Of a stretch of DNA of 64,000 bases, positions 19,183 through 31,823 are shown one piece after another (position 1 is the stretch's first letter; every line of letters starts with the position of its first letter). The notes under the pieces were generated by a model. The model had not been told where the DNA came from, did no database searches, and saw only the letters and a program-made list of their open reading frames with translations. Location: the NCBI GenBank assembly GCA_023052935.1, contig CM041297.1, positions 8,839,327 to 8,903,326 on the forward strand, given 5' to 3'. This DNA is from Piezodorus guildinii. Taxonomy: Eukaryota > Arthropoda > Insecta > Hemiptera > Pentatomidae. The position numbers and the translations under genes are program-made.

Positions 19183-20754
19183 ATATAAAAAACAGTCTAT
19201 ATTAGAAATAGAAAACCCAGCTATTTTTCAGTTAGAGATGCACAAAACAATGATAATGTTTACAAATAATATGGAGACAATAGATAAACAAAAGTTAATC
19301 ACCCCCGGTAAATACAATCCACTCTATCCGTCCATTCATAACAATTGACATAAGCCTCAAGCTTACTTATTTAAACGCACCGTTCCCTGTCATAAAAATA
19401 TTTGCACAATTAAGACTTTCTGGAAACTACAATATGAAATTAACATTTAACAATATTTACTACCATTTTAAACCCAAGGAAAACTGCACTCTATGTAACC
19501 TCAACGAAAGAGAGGACTTATTCCACATTTTCATTCGATGCCCCATATAGATAGATAGATAGATAGAAAATAATTTTTATTCTGGGACTGGGTCCCTTTA
19601 GAATAACAGCTTTGTACAGTTAAATAACAATATGTCTGGCCAACAGACAAGATAAACATGATAAACTACTATTTACAATAATTGATTAATTTGTATACAA
19701 CACAAAATAAATAAAATAAAAACAATCTTCAGAAGCTAATTTATGTTAGAAAAAAATGAGAAATATATGAGTTGATAACAGAATCCAAATTAAAAGAGAA
19801 ACAAAAAAAAAAAAAATTAAATAAAACAAAAATAATTAGTAACATTGTACTAATACTTAGTATTCTTAAAATAACATTAACCCTGAAATAATAAAGGATC
19901 TATATTAGACCAAGAATTAATGAAAGATAATACCATTAAAACATAAATAAAAATAAAAAAAATAAAATATAAGAAACGAAATCTTCTAGAAAAAAAAAAA
20001 TAACGATATAAAAAAACTAAACAAATACTGTAAAGATTGAACCAAAGGAAAAAAATTATATAAAAATATATTTCATATTTAAAATATATGTCAGGCAGCG
20101 TCATTTTGGGATGTTAGAAGGTGCTGGAAAAGAAGGAATTTAAATGTAGAAAGGGAAGGAGCATGGCGGATGTTTGATGGAAGGGAATTCCAGAAACTAG
20201 TAGAACGGGCCAGAAAGGAGCATTCGTATTTTTTGTTCTGTGGGAAGTGATATAAAGGTTGGAAAAACGGGATCTAGTCTCTAGTGGGTAAATATACGCA
20301 CCGTACCGAACCCATTACATCCCTAGAGCCTTAAATATGAACAGTACAAACTTTATCGCCCTGTTTACCACCGATGATATTGATGAATTAAAAAACATTT
20401 ATTATTATGCCAGACAATGTTGCCAAATCAGATCTTTTATAATAAATGAATAAACATATTTGTTAACTTTATTAGATTATGTATCGTGTTTCGCCGTATT
20501 ATCTAAAATAATATATTTACGTATTTATTGTATTGGAAACTGTTGTATTATTCATATATTGACTTTGAGTTATTTTATTATAAGTTTTATTGTAATTGAT
20601 TACTATTCAATGTACCTAGAGCTGACAACGTAGTGAATTAGTATATTGTTAACTCTTTTATTGAAGTATGTTTTTGTTATTATATATTTGTTATATAGCC
20701 AGCTCTATTTGTATCGGGGTTAGTCCGAAAGCTAATAAAGTTATTCATTCATTC
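19183..20754 (+). mobile_element. 5'-truncated LINE, split by a minus-strand LINE
   Basis: Bracketed by the 15-bp duplication aataatataaaagct (19168-19182 and 20755-20769). The left part (to 19553) encodes an ORF2 C-terminal zinc motif C-T-L-C...E-D-L-F-H-I-F-I-R-C-P; the frame resumes at about 20300 with L-N-M-N-S-T-N-F and ends R-S-F-I-I-N-E-stop. The 3' tail is (attc)n. The zinc motif resembles that of the LINE at 59492-62480, so they are related. Confidence 0.8.
19554..20300 (-). mobile_element. LINE-B copy nested inside the plus-strand LINE
   Basis: The complement encodes S-F-L-A-R-S-T-S-F-W-N-S-L-P-S-N-I-R-H, the LINE-B ORF2 ending, and terminates near 19555 with (tcta)n after an 'attctaaagggacccagtcc'-type tail. 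It interrupts the ORF2 of the plus-strand LINE between its C-R-C-P zinc motif and its last 50 codons. Confidence 0.78.
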
Positions 20755-20769
20755 AATAATATAAAAGCT

Positions 20770-21445
20770 CTAGAGGATAAAATCAAATAAAAACTCAGCT
20801 TATTTTTCATGATAATGCTTTTAGAGCGCTCAATGAATCGAAGACTGTCCTATAAACAATATTCTTCTTTATAGTAAGTGCTCAGGAATAATTTAGAGCC
20901 ATTGCGATGGCATTCACTTTAGCTTCGTGGGCGATAAAAAAAATAGATGGAGTTTCGACTTGTTTTTGCAATCTGATGAGACGAAAGCTGTACCAATAGT
21001 TGCGCTCTATTCAGATCTATCCGTCAATAGGCAATAGGTTGATAATGTCAAAGCGGTCTTGAAAATTTATTGGTTTGGAATGTCTTTTAGTACAGTTTGC
21101 CGATTGAAGATATAGATTGTTTTGTTTTTTTGTACATTTCCATGGATCGGACTCCTATTTATAGACTTTTTATAACATTTAAGTACAATGTCAATCTAAA
21201 AATACATAAAACTTTTTACAAAACATACTATTGTAACGTTCTAAGGTAACGAAGCATTAGATTGGAGGGTAACCTCAAAGAGCGACAGATACCTCCTCCA
21301 CCCAACACCATCCAATTACAATCACCATTCAATTCTACATCCATTCCAAAGGTAATCTTAGCTCTTAGTGAATTCAGGAAATAAACTGAATAGCATCAAT
21401 GCAAAAAATAATACAATTTTTAATGTTTTTTTTTTTTTTTTAATG
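20770..21445. other. No recognisable gene
   Basis: Contains a short GC-richer stretch at about 20890-21030 and a T-run at 21427-21440. I cannot assign it. Confidence 0.4.
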
Positions 21446-21450
21446 AGTAC

Positions 21451-22149
21451 TGTAATGTATTGAGGATACTGAGGGGAGTTCATAATTAAATGATTTTAAT
21501 ATCACACAAAGATAACGAACCTTTGTCGGCAAAACATCAAAAGGCGTTTACCTCCATGGGGGCCCTCCAGCAATATGTACCTCGGGAAACTTCCTAGACA
21601 CTAGGACAAAGGACCCCCGGCATGGGGCACTTCCCAGATAAAGCCCTGCCCGAGGTGACGACGATGAGGAGAAGATTCGTAAAGGTCGTCAACTTTTATC
21701 CTCAAGAGGAGTGAGTCGGGTTCCATCTACAAGAAGTGGAGGTGGCCGTCGGGGTTCTGAAAGCAGCTGGAGGATGAAGCAGAGAATGGACGTCTTAACA
21801 TGATTCCACCTTCGTCAGCCGACAGTGTTTTAAAGGTATCTCGTTATTTGTATTATTGCATGGCAAAGGTAGTATTGAAAATATCCCTTAGTATTCTCAA
21901 TCAGGATTCTAGGCAATGTGTTAATATAATTTATACGTGTAAGTTAATAATTATAATAACGTATTAATTGAATCTTGTTAATTTAATCTTACCCTGCATG
22001 CCACCTATTGGATTGGTAAACACGATACCTTTGGAAAGAAGATCCAATGGTATCATTAAATATAGTTTATATATTGACTAAATATAGTAAGTAAGCTAGT
22101 TTTTGAAGCTACCGCTGTCTTAGAAATGCAGGAGGTCAAAACACATAGC
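21451..22149 (+). mobile_element. Family C element, copy 1 (solo-LTR-like)
   Basis: 699 bp, beginning tgtaatgtattgagg and ending acacatagc, flanked on both sides by agtac (21446-21450 and 22150-22154). A second, inverted copy at 26863-27639 has its own different 5-bp duplication, which fixes both ends. There is no open frame. The size, the TGT start and the 5-bp duplication suggest a solo LTR, though the end does not match the usual CA. Confidence 0.8.
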
Positions 22150-22159
22150 AGTACATTAA

Positions 22160-23072
22160 TAAAAAATCTGGTGTGGGCAACACACAACATTTACTTACCT
22201 TGACTGCTAAAACCAATTTAAAAACTATTAAATATACCTCAATTTGAAAAATATTTGAAGTTTATTTCAATAAAACCTATATTCATTTTCGTTGGAAACA
22301 TATGATTTAGATTAAATAATATAACTATATTAAATTGTTTATCAGTAATAAGTTTATTACACATTCATCACTTTATATTACCTTTTACAACTCTGTGTTT
22401 CAGATAATGTGTTTTCTAAAATCGTCCTCTTTCCAACGGTATATTATACCTCTATATTACTGTTCTTAATATAAAAAATAAAACAAAATTATATTAAAAT
22501 ATAGTTTTCTTTTTTATCCTTTATTCGATCATCGAATTTGTCCAACTTGTATATTAAGCCGTCCTTCACCATTATCATTAAGATGATTTGGTTAATCTTT
22601 TAGATTGTACAAAATTAAAGATAGTTCAGAGAAAGAAAAATGTAATTATTGGCATTTAAGCCCGGTCAGACTATTTCAATCAGAGTGAAACCTACATGAT
22701 GTTAAAGCCCATTAAATTTTACATCGATAAAGGTAGTTTAATCAAAATGGTTAGAGCCGTTTTCGAGAAAATCGTAAAAAGGTGCAAAATGCATGGTATA
22801 AAGTGGCTCTTCTGGTAAGCTGATTTTGATGAAAAAGGTTTTTTAACGTCTCGGGACAAATTCATTTTTGTCTTAATTATGAAATTTCAGTTTCATAGGA
22901 CTTTTCGTTTACGCGCTAGTTACCACACACAGACTGTTTTTAGGGACTTGGTTATTTGGACTCAGGGGACCCAAAACGTGTATTTCCGTTAAAACTGTAA
23001 TTCAAAACTTTCACGATCGCAATACTTCCCTTACTATATATTTCATATATAGGTAAGTGAAAGTAAAAATGA
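22160..23072 (+). repeat. Repeat family A, copy 2
   Basis: Most complete uninterrupted copy: starts 'ggtgtgggcaacacacaac' and ends 'aggtaagtgaaagtaaaa', with all landmarks of the family in order. Confidence 0.82.
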
Positions 23073-23084
23073 ATGAATCAAAGA

Positions 23085-23640
23085 GCCTGTTCGTCACATT
23101 TTCTTTAAAACATGACTCTTGCCCTTACGACTTTTTCAATAATATTCCAATACCAGTTTCCGACACAGTACGTTATTAGGCCTTTACCTTGACAAACGAC
23201 TGACAAGGGCATACCACCTCAAACAAAAAAAAAAAAACTGAATCAACGATACAGACTTCTTTCGAGATTACTAGACATACGTACAAAATTATTATTGGCG
23301 AACAAATTGATTAATTATAAAGTAATTATAAAACCTATTAGCACTCATGGCATCGAGTTATGGGAAACAGCTAAAACATCAATCAAAGTTATTTCAATCA
23401 AAATTACTCATGAAAATTGTAGATGTTCCTCTTTATGTATCTAACGAGACGCTACATCAACTGACATTGACATTCCGTATGCTATTACAACTGCCACTGA
23501 TCGCTACAATTAGTTTCACGACAGGCTGACCCTAAATTCAAACCCGCTGACTCAGAACCAATCCACTGCCGCAAATCGAGCCCAGAAGACTCGAGGCGCG
23601 GCCAAGAAACATGATATATTAATAGCCATTTGTTTTTAAA
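23085..23640 (+). mobile_element. Jockey-type LINE relic
   Basis: Degenerate ORF2 C-terminal half: L-G-L-Y-L-D-K-R-L-T, then N-Q-R-Y-R-L-L-S-R-L-L-D, then H-G-I-E-L-W-E-T-A-K. Several frame breaks and an A13 insertion near 23226. Dead. Confidence 0.7.
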
Positions 23641-24035
23641 ACATATTTTAATGTATTTTTGCACTTCTATATCATTTGTTATAATATTTGCTTATTTCAT
23701 AAGTAGATAGGAAACCTCATTTTACTGTAAAACTCCTTTAAATAAATACAATTTTATTAGGGTATACAATAGTAAAGGAAATATTACATTGTATTAATAA
23801 TAGATAGAACGCGATCAATGATTGTTATCTAAATATATTTTAAACTAAAATTTAAACTTTAAGCATAACAGTTTTAAGTTATTGGAAAAGTTTGTACACG
23901 ATGCGCCTATTGAAACACATATGGAACATGTCACATTATACTGCTGTGGCTAATCGAACGATCCATATGGGATACGTATCTTTAACGAGTACCTGACGAC
24001 TTAATCTATTAACCATATAATAACCAATGTGGAAT

Positions 24036-25170
24036 GTTGGTTTTTGGTTTGGACGCTACACCAAATCGTACCTATCACGTTGGCCAAGGAGATCAGAGCC
24101 AAAAAGGATATTTTGCAGTAAGTTCAAATAGTTGGCTTTCTTTTTCCAAGGCTATTGTATCTCTCTAGCCAGCGAGGTTATTTTATAACTGAGACGTTGA
24201 ATTCTAAAATGTAATGAAGAAACTGATTTTTTTTTTGTTTTTTACGAAAATGATCTTTTGACCTATTGTATTCAAATTGTTTTTTATTTATTTATACCTT
24301 AAAATTATTACTGTATTTGACAAAACAAGTAGTTTAGAACAATATAAATTACATGAAAAAACAACAAAATCATGAGGAGTGCCCATTGGCAGTACTCCAG
24401 GAGGTAGTCTAAACAAGGTCTCGATGCCATCTTCTTTTCAGTCGTCTCGAGGCTTATAGGAAATAGAAGATGAAGAAAGGATTGAAACTAGTGGGTTATA
24501 GTGGGAATAGAGTTTGTCATGGAAGGAGGGAGGAGGTTAGGGGAAATCTGTAACATAGGGAATATTAAGTCTAAATGGATAATTTAATTTGTGACAAAGT
24601 AAGGAGCATTAAGTATTTTGGATTGTAAGGACAGAATATGGGAAGAATTCGATGGTTTGGTAGATACCCAAATCTCAACTCCGTAGGTCCAGATAAGTAG
24701 GACTAATGATTTTAATGAAAATTTAAAAATGTGTTATTGGATTTCATCAAAAGAACACTCAAGTTCTTGAATAAAGTGTTTTAAAAATACGATTATTTCC
24801 AAAAGGTAGTAATTACACGTTTGATTTCGTTCTAAATCACATTAAAATATTTATTTATAAAACATAATAAGGAATTCTTGGTTTTAATGAAAAAATTATT
24901 ATAGGAAAATGCTTAATTACACTGCATTCTAGCAAAATATTGTTGTTGTTTTTTTATAAGAAGGAAAACATGTTAACCAAGTTAAAAATATTTTGCACGC
25001 TGAGTAGCTGATGTTTTTTTGTTTGGCTTAAGACGCTGATAGATCATGCTGGCGAAGGAGATCAACACCTAAGAGGTGATTTTGTAGTAACATAAAGTCT
25101 TATTTTATAGAATCTATCTGGCCAAAGATATTTCATCCAAAGAAGTTATTAAATCATTATCTTATGCTAA
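24036..25170. repeat. Diverged leading edge of the 94-bp satellite
   Basis: Isolated, diverged units ('cacgttggccaaggagatc' near 24080; 'ctggcgaaggagatc' near 25035; 'ctggccaaagatatttcatcc' near 25110) precede the regular array. The stretch is interrupted by a LINE relic at 24283-24700. Confidence 0.5.
24283..24700 (-). mobile_element. Jockey-type LINE relic
   Basis: Minus strand; the complement shows the degraded P-R-R-L/K-R-R-W-H-R-D ending near 24425-24450 and T-Y-G-V-E-I-W upstream. It resembles 3270-3885 over about 300 bp. Confidence 0.6.
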
Positions 25171-25221
25171 CTTCAAATAATTTCCTTACTCAATGACTGT
25201 TGTATCTCGCTGGCCAAAGAG

Positions 25222-25262
25222 GCTATATATATATATATATATATAATATATATATATATATT
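25222..25262. repeat. (TA)n microsatellite
   Basis: Simple TA repeat with one interruption, inside the satellite. Confidence 0.9.
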
Positions 25263-26862
25263 TAATTTTTTGTACATTAAATTTTGTCCATTGATTGTGT
25301 TGACTTATTTAATGTGAGAATATTATTCTTAATAAGAACCAACAAACTGCACTAATCTTTTGCCGCATATGAAATTTCTGTTTTCACGAGGAAGGCTATT
25401 TAGTAAAACATTATTATAAAATCTAAATATTCTTATTCAAAATACTTACTAAATTTTTCCTGATCAAATTTTTAAACCCAGAACGAGAAAATTCAAGGTT
25501 TTTAGTCATTCAGGAAATAAATTTTGTCCTGATTATCATCAATGAAAGAACGTCAAAGTGTAAACAACAAATAATAACTCGGATTTCATATTTCGGGTCA
25601 AACAACATAGTATTATGTAAATTCCAAATATTGTAGTTTTCTTTCTTCATGGCTGTTGTATCTCGTTGGCCAAAGAGGTTCCATTCAATGAAGTTATTTA
25701 ATAATTTTGTTTTGTTAATGTCAAATATTTCAGTTTTCTTTCTTCATGACTGTCGTATCTCGCTGGCGAAAGAGGTTTTATCCAATTAAATTATTTAATA
25801 ATTATTGTCTACTAACTTCAAATATTTCTCTTTCTCCTTAACCGTTGTATCTTATTGGCCAAGAAGGTTTCATTGAATAAAATCATTTAAAAATGATCTT
25901 CTGATAACTTCAAATATTTCTCTTTCTCGATGACTGTGATATCTTGCTGGCCAAAGATGTTTCATCGAATGAAGTTATTGATTAATTACCTTCTGTTATC
26001 GCCAAATATTGTAGTTTTCTATCTATATGGCTGTTGTATCTCATTGGCCAAAGAGGTTTACCCCAATGATATCACTTAATAATTATTTTCTGCTAACTTC
26101 AAATATTTCTCTTTTTCCTTAACTCTTGTATCACGTTGGCCAAAGAGGTTTCATCCAATAAAATCTTTTAAAAATTATCATCTCTAACTTCAAATATTGT
26201 AGTTTTCTTTCTTCATGACTGTCGAATCTCGCTGGCCACAGTGGTCTCATCCAATAAAATTATTTAAAATTTTGTTCAGCTGACTTGAAATCTTTCTGTT
26301 TTTGATGACTGTTGTATCTCGCTGACCAAAGAGGTTTCATCGAATGAAGTTATTTATTAATTTTCTTCTGTTAACGTCTGATATTGTAGTTTTCTTTCTC
26401 TATGACTCTTGTATCTCATTGGCCAAAGAGGTTTACTCCAGTGATATCACATAATAAATTTCTGCTAACTTCAAATATTCTAGTTTTCTTTCTTTATGAC
26501 TTTTGTATTTCGTTGGCGAAAGAGGTTTCATCCAATGAAATTGTTTGATAATTGTGTTCATCTGACTTGAAATATTTCTGTTTTCGATGACTGTAGTTTC
26601 TCGTTGGCCAAAGAGGTTTCATCCAATAAAATCATTTAAAAATTATCATCTGCTAACTTCGAATATTGTAGTTTTCTTTCTTTATGACTTTTGTATCTCG
26701 TTGGCGAAAGAGGTTTCATCAAATAAAATCATTTAAAAATTGTGTTCAGCTGACTTGAAATATTTCTCTCTCTCCTTGACTGTTGTATCATTTTAGCCAA
26801 GAAGGTTTTATACAATATAATCAATTAAAAATTATCTTCTGCTAACTTCACATATTTCTCTT

Positions 26863-27639
26863 GCTATGTTTTTGACCGGCTGCTTTTCTAAGGCAGCGGT
26901 AGCTTCAAAAACTGGTTTATGTGATATATTTAATGTATGTATAGACTAATATTTAATGAAACCATTGAATTTCCTTTCCAAAGGTTACGTGTACCTACCG
27001 ATCCAAGTAGGTAGATTAAATAAGACTTGTTATAATAACTGACATTATTATTTAAATTAACTTAAACATATACAGTCTATTTATACCTTGTCTGAGAATA
27101 CTGAGGGACATTACAGTCAACCTTGCCATACAATATTACATGACAGAGAAATACCTTTAAATACTTTGTCGGCTGGCGAAGGTAGAATCAATCATAGTCA
27201 CCCCTTCTAGGCTTTTAGATCTTCAGCTGCTCTCTCTGACCCCCAGACAGACATCGCTTCTTCTTGAGGATGTACCTCGGCTGTTCTCTTGCTGGACTTC
27301 AACTCTCATGGTTCAAATAAGACTGCCTTTTCTTGAGGATAGGACTGGCCTTCTCGTGGCTAGAATAAGACTTCTTGAGGATGGAACCCGGCTGCCTCTT
27401 CGAATCCTCTTTCTCATCCTCGTCAGCTCGGGAGGGGCTGATATGGGAAGTCCAGCCTTGTCCAGCCTAGTAGCTGGGGTCTAGAATGTTCTTGGGGTAC
27501 CACTGCTGCCCATGGGAAATACAATATCATCAAGGTACAAGCCTTTTAACTTTTGCTGACAAAGGCTAATAAACATTTACTTCATTAATTTTAAACTTAT
27601 TTACTAACGAACTCCCCTCAGTATCCTCAATACATCACA
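26863..27639 (-). mobile_element. Family C element, copy 2
   Basis: 777 bp, inverted relative to copy 1; + strand begins gctatgtttttgacc and ends ctcaatacatcaca. Flanked by ctctt (26858-26862 and 27640-27644). Removing the element and one ctctt restores a normal satellite unit across the junction, so it jumped into the existing array. Confidence 0.85.
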
Positions 27640-28872
27640 CTCTTTATCGATCACGGTGGTATCTCGCTGACCAAAGAGGTTTCATGGAATGAAGTTATTT
27701 AATAATTATCTTCTGTTAACGTCTGATATTGTAGTTTTATTTCTTTATGACTGTTGTTTCTCGTTGGCCAAAGAGGTTTTATCAAATGAAGTTATTTAAT
27801 AATATATTCTGTTTTGGCTATTTGGTAAAACAATATAATGAAATCTAAATATTCTTATTCGAAATACTTACTAAATTTTTCCTGATCAAATTTTCAATCT
27901 CAGAACTACGAAATCCAAGGTTTTCAGTCATTCAGAAATTAATTTTGTCCTGATTATCATCAATGAAAGAACGTCCAAGTGTAAACAACAAATACTAACT
28001 CGGATTTCATATTTCGGGTCATACTACACAGTATTTTGTAAATTCTAAATATTGTAGAATTCTTTCTCTATGACTGTTGTATCACGTTGGTCAAAGATGT
28101 TTCATCTAAAGAAGTTATTTAATAATTAGGTTCTGCAAACTTGGAATATTTTTCATTCTCATTGGCTGTTGTATCTCGTAGGCCAAAGAGGTTTTAACCA
28201 ATGAAGTTATCTAATAATTACGTTCAGTTAATGTCAAATATTGTGGGTTTCTTTCTCCATGACTGTCGTATGTCGCTGGTCAAAGAGGTTTCCTCTATTG
28301 AAGTTATTTAATAATCGTGTTCAGCTAACTTTAAATTTTTCTGTTCTCGATGACTGTTGTATCTCTTTGGCTAAAGAGTTTTTATCAAATAAAGTTATTT
28401 AATAATTAGGTTCTGCTAACGTCAAATATTGTAATTTTCACTGTTGTATCTCGCTGGCCAAAGTGGTTTCATCCAGGGAAATAATTTAATAATTATTTTC
28501 TGCTAACTTGGAACATTTCTCTTTCTCATTGACTGTGGTATCTCGCTGGCCAAACAGGTTCCATTCAATGAAGTTATTTAATAATTTTGTTCTGTTAATG
28601 TCAAATATTTTAGTTTCCTATCTGTATGGCTGTTGTATCTCCTTGGCCAAAGAGGTTCCATTCAATGAAGTTATTTAATAATTTTGTTCTGTTTACGTCA
28701 AATATTGTAGTTTTCTTTTTCTATGACTTTTGTATCTCGTTTGCCAAAGAGGTTTCATCTAATAAAATCATTTAAAAATTACCTTCAGTTAACTTCAAAT
28801 ATTTCTCTTTCTCAATGACTGTGGTATCTCGCTGGCCAAAGAGGTTTCATCCAATAAAATAATTTAAAAATT

Positions 28873-29030
28873 ATCTTCTGCTAACTGCAAATGTTGTGGT
28901 TCGTCCTCTTCTTCTGGTACCGAACATTCTCAATAACAGGATCCTTTTTGTCATTCTGAAGTCATCCATCCTGATTACATGACATAGCCATTCGATTCTC
29001 TTCGTATGAAGCGGGCAATGCCACCAGATT
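28873..29030 (-). mobile_element. RTE-type LINE relic, ORF C-terminus
   Basis: The complement encodes R-I-E-W-L-C-H-V-I-R-M-D-D-F-R followed by a K-K-R-T-N-H segment, the characteristic close of RTE-type (endonuclease/RT) ORFs. Probably the same element as the RT fragment at 29940-30390, split by minus-strand repeats. Confidence 0.7.
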
Positions 29031-29069
29031 CAACAGCTCATGCAGAGATGGAAAAATACTCACTACAGG

Positions 29070-29395
29070 TACGATTACTGTACTCAATAGTTTTAGATAC
29101 ACGATGATTTATTATTTCTAATTAGCTATATTAGGGTATAACTGTTTATAGCTGCTAATCTTTTCGATTTTTCTCCATTTTTCAAAATAACTGATTAAGG
29201 GCGTATTTATCGGTAAAATTTAAACTCTTTTTTATTATTATTCGTAGTTTTTTAGCTAAAAAAAACACTAATTAATTTGTTCTTTATCTTCGAAAATAAC
29301 GGATTTTCAAGCGTATTTATAGGAAAGAGTTTAATTTTTTTTCTATTTTGTTTTTGTTTTTGAACAAAAGAATTTTTTTTTACTCGTTATTTGGG
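29070..29395 (-). repeat. Repeat family B, partial, minus strand
   Basis: Complement shares 'aactgattttgaaaaatgga..' and 'gagtttaaattt' type landmarks with the other B copies but is strongly diverged. Confidence 0.4.
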
Positions 29396-29925
29396 TTCTA
29401 CGTATCTGGGCTCTAATATCCTGTAGGTTTCATACTAATTGAAATAGTCTAACAGATCTTAAATGCCAATATTTAAAATTTTTTTTCTTCTCGTGTACCA
29501 ATAATTTTGTAGATACTAAAAAATTAACCATATTATACTGTTAACATTGATAAAAAATAATGAAATATATAAGTCGAACGATTTCAATATCTTATTAAAT
29601 GAGAAAAAAAAAAAAAAAAAAACAGAAATATGTTTTTTTTTATTTGTTTGTTTTTTAACATAAGAATAGTAACATAGATGTATTACCTTATACAAAATAT
29701 TGTAAAATGTAAGGGAGAGTGATGAAAAGGGAACAAAACTAGGTGATTGTTTAAGATAATAATTTAATAGTTTATTAAGTAGAACACATGTTTTTATTAA
29801 AACTCAAAGTATTTAATGCTTTTACTTTTTTTAAGTCTAATTGCATAAGAAAATACTTAATTTGATTTGAACAACGGAGCTAAGATAAATCCTTGTGTTG
29901 CGGGCACCAGATTTTGTTATTTAGG
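29395..29925 (-). repeat. Repeat family A, minus strand copy
   Basis: Complement carries 'catttaagatctgttagact' and ends at 29925 with the family start (…ctggtgcccgcaacac). It lies inside the RTE-type relic. Confidence 0.65.
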
Positions 29926-29939
29926 CAATTTAGCTCCAC

Positions 29940-30384
29940 ACCAAGATAGAAAATGTATTTAACGTTTTCGAAAGAAAAGATCTTCTCAAGCTCTTGAATA
30001 ACAGTCTGATCCTATAAACATGTACCTGATCTTCCTTTCGTTAACTTCCAAACTAAGCACTTTACATTTTACCTTCAACAGTTTGAACAAATCGATTATT
30101 CGATAGAGAGAGATTATTCCTAGGATCTACGTAAATATCATTAGTGTATGCACATATTAGTGTGGATGAACGCAGTGTTTCCCCATTGGAGTTCAGCTTC
30201 CCAAACACACTGTGTAGTGTTAGGTTAAATACCGTAGTAGATATTGCATTTACCGGCCTAACTCTAGCAGTGACTGGAAAACCACTATTTAAGGCACAAT
30301 TAATATACAGTTTAGCATTACTGTCATTCGTGAATATTAGTACTTATATCAAGCGAATAAGTTTATTTACTTTAAAAACAAATC

Positions 30385-30390
<6 letters not shown>
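29940..30390 (-). pseudogene. RTE-type reverse transcriptase fragment
   Basis: The complement encodes F-P-V-T-A-R-V-R-P-V-N-A-I-S-T-T-V-F-N and I-C-A-Y-T-N-D-I-Y-V, recognisable as RT motifs. The catalytic Y-A-D-D has become Y-T-N-D, so the enzyme is dead. Frame breaks follow. Confidence 0.7.

Positions 30391-30455
<65 letters not shown>
30391..30455. repeat. (TA)n microsatellite
   Basis: About 32 TA units without interruption. Confidence 0.95.
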
Positions 30456-30459
<4 letters not shown>

Positions 30460-30514
30460 TCACGAAAGTCCTTGAAAAGCGATTTTGAATTACCTATTTA
30501 AAGTGTAAGTAGAA

Positions 30515-31595
30515 TGTTCATATTTAATTTTGGTTTATTATTTTCAATAATGAACCTTTGTAATGGACAAAAAAAAATGTGTCTCCCTTCAAAATTTGAG
30601 AGCTTACGTTTCAAATAACGAATAAAATTATTGCATTTCTTGCGGCAATTCTCTGAAACTACTGGACCAATTTTTGAAAACCGCCACAAAAATACTAACG
30701 ATGAACCTAGACGTTGATATCTTTAAAGCTGGTTATTTTTAAAAAGGCGGCCGACTAAAAGGGATTAAATTAAATCCCTTAATTCAATAACTAAGTTGTG
30801 TTTGAAGATATAGAAAACAATTTTTTGTTAACCAAAATACCGAGAATAATTGTAAAAAAAAAAAAAAAAAAATCGAAATTTTACCCATAAATACGACTAT
30901 AACTCAGTTATTTTTGATGATAGAGAAAAATGTACAGTTTTTTAGAATCAGTAAAGAAGAACAAGAAAACATGAAGAAAAAAAGGGAAGCAAAAATTAAA
31001 TCTTGGCCATATATACGCCGTGTTTTTGAACTAAAAACTGCGAGTAATTATAAAAAAGAGAATTGAGAAAAGAAAAAAACTGAAATCTCACCTATACGTT
31101 CATTACTCAGTTATTTTTAAGATACAGGAAAATATGCAGACAGTTTTAGAATCAGTAAAGCGCGATAAATAAAAAGTTATTGTTAAATCTCTATATTCAA
31201 ATCTCAAATTATTATAGATGTAATTAAACTAAAAATCAATATTCAAAATAGATTGAAGATTATTTTGCTCTTAGTTCGAAGAAAGTAGAGAATAGATATA
31301 ATAAATATGTATAGAGTTTGAGAAGAAAAAAACGAAAAATAAATCCGTTTTTTCACTGTTTAAATTATTAAATAAATACAAAATCAGTTGTTAGAGGAAT
31401 TCAGTAGAGAATTAAATTGTAAACAAAACGAAAATGAAATAATTGAAATCGGTTTATATATATCAGAGATAAAGTTTTTTGAAATTAGCAGTGGTGATAT
31501 AAATTATTTATATATTTTCATATTAGTTAATGCCTTTAAACAGTAATTCTCCGATGTAATTATTTGGAAATAATAAACCGTTGTGTAATAATTTG
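30515..31595 (+). repeat. Repeat family B, copy 2
   Basis: Longest B copy. The series 'gtttattattttcaataatg', 'aaaaggcggccgactaaa', and three variants of 'taactcagttatttttgat' indicate an internally tandem segment. Ends 'aataaaccgttgtgtaataa' like copy 1. Confidence 0.7.
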
Positions 31596-31599
31596 CAGT

Positions 31600-31810
31600 G
31601 TTTTTTTTTTCACCCCTTCCTCGCCTTTAAAGGTTATACGGGGGTTTCTCGGGCCAGGGGGTGAGGGCTGGGGATATAGATAAATATGTGATATAGATAA
31701 ATGTAATATGTATATAGATTAATGTAATATGTATGTAGATAAATGCTTTGATAAAGGTCCCCTCAGCACCGAGACTCGAACTCGTAATTATTTTTTTCAT
31801 TGGTTTCTTG
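31600..31810 (-). mobile_element. SINE, minus strand
   Basis: The B-box-like gagttcgagtctcgg lies on the minus strand near 31770-31785. The body contains a short internal tandem repeat of 'gatagataaatg' / 'taatatgtatatagat' units. The distal part matches 6775-6900 in opposite orientation. Confidence 0.55.
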
Positions 31811-31823
31811 GTCATCTGAATTA

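Larger units (their letters stand above)
25195..28890. repeat. ~94-bp tandem satellite array with higher-order structure
   Basis: About 24 units, each containing 'ctggccaaagaggtttcatc', 'aagttatttaataatta', 'gctaacttcaaatat' and 'ctttatgactgttgtatctc'. Spacing of the 'ggccaaagagg' landmark is 90-99 bp. A non-unit block (25395-25640) is repeated at about 27820-28060, giving a ~2.4-kb higher-order repeat. A family C element splits the array at 26862/26863. Confidence 0.88.

Noticed and set aside
25195..28890. CRISPR-like array
   Set aside because: The units are contiguous 94-bp tandem copies without unique spacers, in a eukaryotic context.
30144..30488. 114-codon plus-strand frame ending in an Ile-Tyr run
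   Set aside because: It runs antisense to an RTE-type relic and through a (TA)n microsatellite.
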